A stretch of 36,577 nt of DNA from Clostridia bacterium (lineage in GTDB: Bacteria; Bacillota; Clostridia; Oscillospirales; CAG-382). Positions within the stretch are counted from its first letter, which is position 1, and each line of letters starts with the position of its first letter. The translations under genes were made by a program, and so were the position numbers. The stretch covers positions 1 to 36,577 of the forward strand of contig JAFYUZ010000022.1 in assembly GCA_017549365.1 (NCBI GenBank), given 5' to 3'. Shown here in pieces: positions 31,587 through 36,577 of this stretch. The notes under the pieces are model-generated. The model did no database searches. It saw nothing but the letters and a program-made list of their open reading frames with translations, and was not told where the DNA came from.

Positions 31587-32393
31587 TCAGCGCTTTGCGT
31601 GCACCGCAAGCAGCTTTGAAAGGGTGTATTTCAATCGTTGTCTTGTTTCGATCATGTCGATAAATCCGTGTTCAAGCATAAACTCGGCACGCTGAAAACC
31701 TGCGGGCAGCTTTTTGCCGGTGGTCTGCTCGATAACGCGCTGACCTGCAAAGCCGATAAGAGCTTTTGGCTCTGCAATGATTATATCCCCCTGCATAGCA
31801 AAGCTTGCCGTAACACCGCCGGTGGTGGGGTCGGTGAGCACTGCGATATAAAGTCCGCCCGCATCACTGTGGCGTTTTGCCGCACCGCTGACCTATGCCA
31901 TCTGCATAAGAGAGATGATGCCCTCCTGCATTCTTGCACCGCCTGACGTTGTAAATCCCACAACGGGAAGGCCTTCTTCTGTGGCAAGCTCGAAAAGACG
32001 GGTGATCTTTTCGCCCACAACACTGCCCATGCTTCCCATCATGAAGTTTGAATCCATAACGAAAATTGCGCAGTCGTTGCCGCCTATCTTGCCCACACCG
32101 CAGACAACACCTTCTTCAAGGCCGCTGGCTTTTTTGGATTTTTCAAGCTTGTCGTCGTATTCGGGAAAACCGAGAATGTTTTCGCTTTTAAGGTCAGAAA
32201 AATGCTCTGTAAATTCACCCTCGTCAACAACCAGCGAAATACGTTCTTTTGCACCCATGCGCAGATAAGTTCCGCAATCGGGGCATACCATGTCGGTTTT
32301 GTAAAATTCAGATCTTTTTGCTGTTCTTTCGCATTTTTTGCAGGTTATCTCTTCGTTTTCGGCCTTCTTTTTCAAAAGACCGAACAGATTCAT
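31587..32393 (-). pseudogene. accD: Acetyl-CoA carboxylase carboxyltransferase subunit beta, in-frame TAG at codon 167
   Basis: The gene reads through in one frame except for one amber codon at 31893-31895. Before it: a zinc ribbon (CKKC and CPDCG), SGGARMQEGIISLMQMA, then TAG. After it, in the same frame: [36 protein letters not shown] and the normal C-terminus. In other AccD proteins the residue after QMA is Lys, so one base change AAG to TAG explains it. Nothing is deleted or shifted. Total length (268 codon positions) fits AccD. The distal part starts with no good ribosome site. TAG ends two other genes here (9528 and 35755), so it is a stop in this organism. Possible causes are sequencing or assembly error, a recent mutation, or readthrough. 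Start ATG 32393 is chosen over a TTG three codons upstream. Confidence 0.88.
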
Positions 32394-32406
32394 GATTCCC
32401 AATGTC

Positions 32407-32841
32407 TTATTCCTCCGAATTATTATTCTTGGCTGTTATGGCAAAAGAAAATTCTGCGCTGACACAAAGCTTTCCGTTCACAAAACCCTCTCCCTTTGCA
32501 AAGTAAAAAGGTTCGCGCACCTTTGTTATCATGCATTTTGTTTCAAAGGTGTCGCCCGGGACTACGGGGTTTCTGAACTTTACCTTGTCAAGTCCCGTGA
32601 AAAAGGGAAGACATCCTTCTTTTATAACGTCCTTTACGCATACACACACCGACTGGGCGAGTATTTCACAAAGTATCACGCCCGGAACAACGGGATTTCC
32701 GGGGAAATGTCCTCTCAAAAAGAATTCGTCTCCCGTTATCTTCTTTTTTGCATGCGCCACACCGTCCAAAAGCTCTGCCTCGTCAATAAGAAGCATATCG
32801 TCGCGGTGGGGGAGTATCGTTTTTATTTCTTCGATATTCAT
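32407..32841 (-). CDS. fabZ: 3-hydroxyacyl-ACP dehydratase
   Basis: The product (144 aa) is a hot-dog-fold dehydratase of the elongation cycle. The motif GHFPGNPVVPGVILCE contains the catalytic His, and the Glu lies in the following LCEILAQ helix. LPHRDDMLLID at the N-terminus is also typical. It lies three bases after fabF and ends just before accD. In the common Bacillota order, accB sits before fabZ and accC after it; both are missing here. FabZ and FabA-type isomerising enzymes cannot be told apart from sequence alone, but length and motif favour FabZ. Confidence 0.95.
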   Translation of the reverse strand: MNIEEIKTILPHRDDMLLIDEAELLDGVAHAKKKITGDEFFLRGHFPGNPVVPGVILCEILAQSVCVCVKDVIKEGCLPFFTGLDKVKFRNPVVPGDTFETKCMITKVREPFYFAKGEGFVNGKLCVSAEFSFAITAKNNNSEE

Positions 32842-32844
32842 GCT

Positions 32845-34080
32845 TTATTCACCGATCTTTTTAAAGCCCACACAGGCGTTGTGACCGCCAAATCCCAAAG
32901 AAACCGACATTGCGAGATCGATCTGCGTCTTTTTTGCGGTGTTGGGGGTGTAGTTCAGATCACATTCCTCGTCTTTTTCCTCATATCCGATGGTGGGGGG
33001 CACAAGGTCATTGCGAAGAGCAAGAATGGCGGCAATGCCTTCGATCGCCCCTGCGGCGCCGAGAAGATGACCAGTCATCGATTTTGTCGAGCTGATATTC
33101 AGCTTGTATGCATCGGCACCAAAAACGTTTTTGAGCGCCTGGGTTTCGGTCTTGTCGTTAAGGGGAGTGCTTGTGCCGTGGGCGTTTACGTATATCTTTT
33201 CCGCATTAACATCTGCACCTGCCTCTTTGAAGCAATCGGATATTGCTCTTGCGGACGATGCCGCCGATCCGTCGGGGGCAGTGACGTGGAAGGCATCGCA
33301 GGTACTTCCGTAACCCACAACTTCTGCATATATCTTTGCGCCTCTTGCTTTTGCGTGCTCGTATTCTTCAACGATAAGCGCTCCTGCGCCCTCGCCCATA
33401 ACAAATCCGCTTCTTCTCTTGTCAAAGGGAACACACGCGGTTTTGGGATCGGTGTTTTCGGTAAGTGCCATGCAGTTGATAAATCCTGCCACGGCAAGGG
33501 GAGAAATGCTTGCTTCAACGCCGCCTGCGATGATGGCATCGGCGTATCCGCCTTTTATCGCTCTGTATGCTTCGCCGATGGCGGTCGTACCTGTGGCGCA
33601 CGCTGTGGAGATCGACATACAAGGACCTTTTGCCGAAAATCTGATGGCAATGTTACCTGCGGCCATGTTTCCGATCATTTTGGGGATAAAATGGGGCGAA
33701 ACTCTGGTGGGTCCGCGGTTGATAAGATTGTTGTGCTCGGTAACAAAGGTTTCAAATCCGCCGATGCCGGTGCCGAAGTATACACCAAAGCGCTCGCAGT
33801 CGATGTTGCCTTCTATTCCGCTGTCGCCAACCGCCTGCACGGCAGAAGCGAGAGCAAACTGAACGAAACGGTCGGTTCTTCTCACCTCGCCCTTTTCCAT
33901 ATAAAGGGTGGGATCAAAATCGCGCACCTCAGCGGCAAGCTTTGCGCGGTAGTCTGTGGTGTCAAAGCTTGTGATAAGGTCAATGCCGCACTTTCCGTTT
34001 TCAAGGCTGTGCCAAAAACTTTCCACGTCACATCCGACGGGGGTTATGGCTCCGAGACCTGTTATAACTACTCTTTTCAT
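32845..34080 (-). CDS. fabF: Beta-ketoacyl-ACP synthase II
   Basis: The 411-residue condensing enzyme extends acyl-ACP with malonyl-ACP. The catalytic triad is Cys161 (STACATGTTAIGE), His301 (NAHGTSTPLND) and His338 (KSMTGHLLGAAG), with Lys333 also in place. Length is the family norm. GGAGG precedes the ATG by eight bases. It lies 26 bases downstream of fabG and three bases before fabZ, inside the same transcript. Nothing unusual is seen in the active site. Confidence 0.97.
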   Translation of the reverse strand: MKRVVITGLGAITPVGCDVESFWHSLENGKCGIDLITSFDTTDYRAKLAAEVRDFDPTLYMEKGEVRRTDRFVQFALASAVQAVGDSGIEGNIDCERFGVYFGTGIGGFETFVTEHNNLINRGPTRVSPHFIPKMIGNMAAGNIAIRFSAKGPCMSISTACATGTTAIGEAYRAIKGGYADAIIAGGVEASISPLAVAGFINCMALTENTDPKTACVPFDKRRSGFVMGEGAGALIVEEYEHAKARGAKIYAEVVGYGSTCDAFHVTAPDGSAASSARAISDCFKEAGADVNAEKIYVNAHGTSTPLNDKTETQALKNVFGADAYKLNISSTKSMTGHLLGAAGAIEGIAAILALRNDLVPPTIGYEEKDEECDLNYTPNTAKKTQIDLAMSVSLGFGGHNACVGFKKIGE

Positions 34081-34106
34081 TGTTTTGTCCTCCGTTTTCG
34101 GTGATA

Positions 34107-34847
34107 TCAGATAGCAAGACCGCCGTCTACGCGTATCGTTTCACCTGTGATATAATCAGACATTGATGAAGCAAGAAAGACGGCAAGATTTGCCACGTCC
34201 TCGGGAGCGCCGAGCCTTGCTTTGGGGATGGATTTAAGAAATTCTTCCGAAGAATCAAGATCTTTCGTCATGTCGGTGGTGATAAAGCCGGGGGCAATGG
34301 CGTTGCAACAAACGTTTTTTCCGCCAAGCTCGCGTGCCGTCACCTTTGTAAGGGCAATAACGCCTGCTTTTGATGCCGAATAGTTGGCCTGACCCGCAAG
34401 CCCCATAAGTCCAGATACCGACGAAATGTTTATGATCTTTCCGTATTTTTTCTTGATAAAGTTTCTTGAACAGGCTTTTATCATGTTAAAGCAGCCCTTA
34501 AGGTTTGTGTCGATAACGGCATCAAACTCTTCGTCCTCCATCATGACAAGCAGATTGTCTTTTGTGATTCCTGCGTTGTTGACGAGAATCTCAAATCCGC
34601 CGAAATCGGAAACTATATTTTTAACTACAGTCTTGCACTCTTCGGACGATGCCACGTTGCATTTGTATATCTCGCATTTTGTGCCGAATGCTTCAACCTT
34701 TTGTTTCACTTCGGTTGCCTTTTCAAGGTTTCCGTTGTAGATAATTGCAACGTTTGCGCCGTATGCGGCAAATTTTTCGGCAATTCCTGCGCCGATTCCG
34801 CGCGATCCGCCTGTTATGATGGCTGTTTTTCCTTTAAGATCTGTCAT
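34107..34847 (-). CDS. fabG: 3-oxoacyl-ACP reductase
   Basis: The product is a 246-residue short-chain dehydrogenase using NADPH. The cofactor turn is TGGSRGIG (about 12-19), NNAG lies at 90-93, and the catalytic set is Ser143, Tyr156 and Lys160 (Y-S-A-S-K). The C-terminus ends GETIRVDGGLAI as in FabG proteins. The stop of fabD and the start of fabG are separated by two bases, with AAAAGGTGAATAAAC as ribosome site. Its place between fabD and fabF makes the fatty acid role secure. Confidence 0.96.
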   Translation of the reverse strand: MTDLKGKTAIITGGSRGIGAGIAEKFAAYGANVAIIYNGNLEKATEVKQKVEAFGTKCEIYKCNVASSEECKTVVKNIVSDFGGFEILVNNAGITKDNLLVMMEDEEFDAVIDTNLKGCFNMIKACSRNFIKKKYGKIINISSVSGLMGLAGQANYSASKAGVIALTKVTARELGGKNVCCNAIAPGFITTDMTKDLDSSEEFLKSIPKARLGAPEDVANLAVFLASSMSDYITGETIRVDGGLAI

Positions 34848-34849
34848 GT

Positions 34850-35767
34850 TTATTCACCTTTTATCGCCAAAACTGTCGCCTCAAGGCTTTCGGCATCCTG
34901 AACAGAATAAACCTTTGCATCCTTCGAGATCTTTTTTATAAGTCCGCAAAGGGTCTTTCCTGCGCCTACTTCGATAAAGTCGGTAACGCCGTCTGCGATC
35001 ATGTTTTCAATCGTTTCCTGCCATCTGACAGGGCACTTCATCTGGTTTTCAAGATATTCGGCAACGTCATTTCCGTATACCTTTGCGGTGTAGTTTGCAT
35101 AAACCGCCTTTTCGGGAGCCTTGATATCGCGCTCTTTCAGATATTCTCCAAAAGCCTTTGCCGCATCCGCCATAAAGGGCGAGTGGAAAGCGGCACTTAC
35201 CGCAAGGGGAATTGCCTTGCCGCCCATTTCGGTCGCTTTCTGTGCAAAAGCGTCAACGCTCTCTTTAAGGCCCGAAATAACAGTCTGCCCCGGGCAGTTG
35301 TAGTTTACCGCATAAAGCTTTTCAAAGCCTTTTACGGCATCTGTAACGGCGTCGGCATCGATCTTCACGATCGCGCTCATGGCAGTGTCTGCCTTGCCTG
35401 CCGCCTCGTGCATAAGAGCGCCTCTTTTTGTAACTATCTCAAACCCTTCTTTTGCCGAATACGCGCCTGCGTATGCTAGCGCCGCGATCTCGCCGAGAGA
35501 AAAACCTGCCACGTGGGAGGAGGTGATGCCCGCTTCTTCAAGAGCAAGACAAGCCGCCATTTCCACAAGATACATACAGGGCTGTGTGTTGCAGGTCATC
35601 TTAAGCTCGTCGTCTGTTCCTTCAAACGACTGCCTGATTGTGCCGGGACGGATGCTTTCGGCTTCTTCATAAAGCTTTCTTGCCGCATCGCAGTTATCAA
35701 AAAGGGATTTTCCCATTCCGCTGTACTGTGCGCCCTGTCCCGAAAAAACAAATGCTATTTTACCCAT
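34850..35767 (-). CDS. fabD: Malonyl-CoA:ACP transacylase
   Basis: The 305-residue protein loads malonyl groups onto ACP. It begins MGKIAFVFSGQGAQYSGMG. The nucleophile is Ser90 in AGFSLGE (most relatives have GHSLGE, so the His before Ser is Phe here). Arg115 binds the malonyl carboxylate, and His195 is in SAAFHSPFM. I start at ATG 35767; the in-frame extension to 35803 lies inside fabK. The start overlaps the fabK stop by 13 bases, indicating translational coupling. Confidence 0.94.
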   Translation of the reverse strand: MGKIAFVFSGQGAQYSGMGKSLFDNCDAARKLYEEAESIRPGTIRQSFEGTDDELKMTCNTQPCMYLVEMAACLALEEAGITSSHVAGFSLGEIAALAYAGAYSAKEGFEIVTKRGALMHEAAGKADTAMSAIVKIDADAVTDAVKGFEKLYAVNYNCPGQTVISGLKESVDAFAQKATEMGGKAIPLAVSAAFHSPFMADAAKAFGEYLKERDIKAPEKAVYANYTAKVYGNDVAEYLENQMKCPVRWQETIENMIADGVTDFIEVGAGKTLCGLIKKISKDAKVYSVQDAESLEATVLAIKGE

Positions 35768-36577
35768 TGTTTTGCTCCGTTCAAAATTGTTTCTGTTTCG
35801 CAAAAGATCTCTTCAATGATCTCTTTTGCCGATTGCTCCTTGTTTACAAGACCCGATATCTGCCCTGCAAGGAAACAACCCTTCTTTTCGTCTCCGTCCG
35901 CCACTGCGGCACGAAGAGTACCCACGGCAAGCGCTTCGAGCTCGTCGTTGGAAATATCGGTGTATTCAAGCTTTGCATAGTTTCTTGAAAAAGCGGTTTT
36001 AATGCTTCTTACGGGGTGTCCGAGCCTTCTGCCGGTAACGATGGTTGCCGTGTCGTTTGCTGTCAAAACCTTTTCTTTGTAGGTGCGGTTGATGTTGCAT
36101 TCGAGCGCCGCAAGAAAACGTGTGCCTATCTGCACACCGCACGCGCCAAGCATAATCGACGCCGCAACGCCTCTTCCGTCGGCAATACCGCCTGCGGCAA
36201 TAACGGGAATACTGACGGCATCGCACACCTGGGGAACAAGTGCCATGGTGGTCATTTCTCCCACGTGTCCGCCCGATTCTCCACCCTCGGCAATAACCGC
36301 GTCTGCGCCTGCGCGTTCTGCAAGCTTTGCAAAGGTAGCGGAAGGAACGACCGGCATAACTTTTATGCCCGCTTCCTTCCACATGGGTATATATTTTCCC
36401 GCACTTCCCGCACCCGTGGTCACAACGGCAACCTTTTTGCGCGCAAGAAGAGCGGCTATTTCGTCAATATTTTCGCCCATGAGCATAACGTTTACGCCAA
36501 AGGGCTTATCTGTAAGTGAAAAAGCAAGATCGATCTGTTCTTCGATCTTTTGGATGTTTCCGCTTGCAGCAGAAACA
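35755..36577 (-). CDS. fabK: Enoyl-ACP reductase II, N-terminus outside the window
   Basis: The visible 273 residues belong to the FMN-dependent, NADH-using enoyl-ACP reductase FabK, which replaces FabI in many Firmicutes. The reading frame is open to the window edge with no start, and the first residues seen (SAASGNIQKIEEQ then TDKPFGVNVMLM) correspond to about residue 40 onward. AEGGESGGHVGEMTTMALVP carries the family His, and AAGGIADGRGVAA and GVQIGTRFL are the FMN-binding loops. It ends with TAG inside the fabD start region. The operon promoter must lie further right. Nitronate monooxygenase is the nearest alternative, but the operon settles the call. Confidence 0.93.
   Translation of the reverse strand, partial: VSAASGNIQKIEEQIDLAFSLTDKPFGVNVMLMGENIDEIAALLARKKVAVVTTGAGSAGKYIPMWKEAGIKVMPVVPSATFAKLAERAGADAVIAEGGESGGHVGEMTTMALVPQVCDAVSIPVIAAGGIADGRGVAASIMLGACGVQIGTRFLAALECNINRTYKEKVLTANDTATIVTGRRLGHPVRSIKTAFSRNYAKLEYTDISNDELEALAVGTLRAAVADGDEKKGCFLAGQISGLVNKEQSAKEIIEEIFCETETILNGAKQWVK

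Noticed and set aside
30649..31695. 348-residue plus-strand frame antisense to accA
   Set aside because: accA is unmistakable on the minus strand; the plus frame is a long shadow with no recognisable motif.
31842..31896. Frameshift or deletion in accD
   Set aside because: The frame is identical on both sides and the missing residues are all encoded; only one codon is changed to TAG.
32338..34104. 588-residue plus-strand frame antisense to fabF and fabZ
   Set aside because: Codon bias of the real minus-strand genes removes stops on the other strand; the translation has no domain.
31587..36577. Genome-wide recoding of TAG as an amino acid
   Set aside because: fabK and the cysteine-rich gene end properly at TAG, the latter directly before a terminator, and no other conserved gene here has an internal TAG.

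Overview
The window looks like the chromosome of an anaerobic, Gram-positive clostridium (Bacillota, Clostridia), most likely an uncultured gut-type lineage. The evidence is a FabK-type fatty acid synthesis operon, a glycyl radical enzyme with activases, strong TTGACA/TATAAT promoters with 17-base spacers, many hairpin-plus-T-tract terminators, and AAA/GAA-rich coding with moderate GC. I name no genus. No phage, transposase, CRISPR array or plasmid gene was seen. The mobile-looking material is limited to small hairpin repeats at 1-255 and 23239-23865.

Left part (1-8301): an array of covarying hairpin repeats opens the window. It is followed by a tight same-strand block: a GH78-like six-hairpin glycosidase, a histidine phosphatase, a type I glycerate kinase, a PfkB kinase fused to a glycerophosphodiesterase domain, and a zinc medium-chain dehydrogenase. 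This reads as a carbohydrate catabolic cassette. A separate promoter drives a PHP phosphoesterase and a TIM-barrel amidohydrolase.

Middle part (8303-18837): a membrane-anchored alpha/beta hydrolase, tRNA-Val(UAC), a cysteine-rich propeller-like protein, a long-chain acyl-CoA ligase, a VTC-like protein followed by a three-way-junction RNA candidate, and an operon of HAD phosphatase, a DHS-like protein of unknown function and an HldE-like PfkB kinase. A D-2-hydroxyacid dehydrogenase and a divergent PRPP synthetase lie on the minus strand.

Glycyl radical region (18959-28597): a Gfo/Idh/MocA oxidoreductase, a GRE activase and a GRE of unknown substrate overlap one another as a translationally coupled unit. 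The GRE has neither the C-x-E motif of the characterised dehydratases and decarboxylases nor the Cys-Cys pair of pyruvate formate-lyase. A repeat-filled gap separates it from a convergent second GRE activase with two ferredoxin-like cysteine sets and no GRE beside it. Next comes an operon of a beta-lactamase-fold hydrolase, a second Gfo/Idh protein lacking the usual E-K-P motif, and an EamA transporter.

Right part (28606-36577, all minus strand): a small P-loop protein, pgi, and the fatty acid operon fabK-fabD-fabG-fabF-fabZ-accD-accA. fabK runs off the window edge. accB and accC are absent from their usual places between fabF, fabZ and accD, and accD carries an in-frame TAG at a conserved lysine codon. 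The best candidates for undescribed biology are the Gfo/Idh-activase-GRE unit, the kinase-phosphodiesterase fusion cassette, the HAD/DHS-like/PfkB operon and the cysteine-rich protein.
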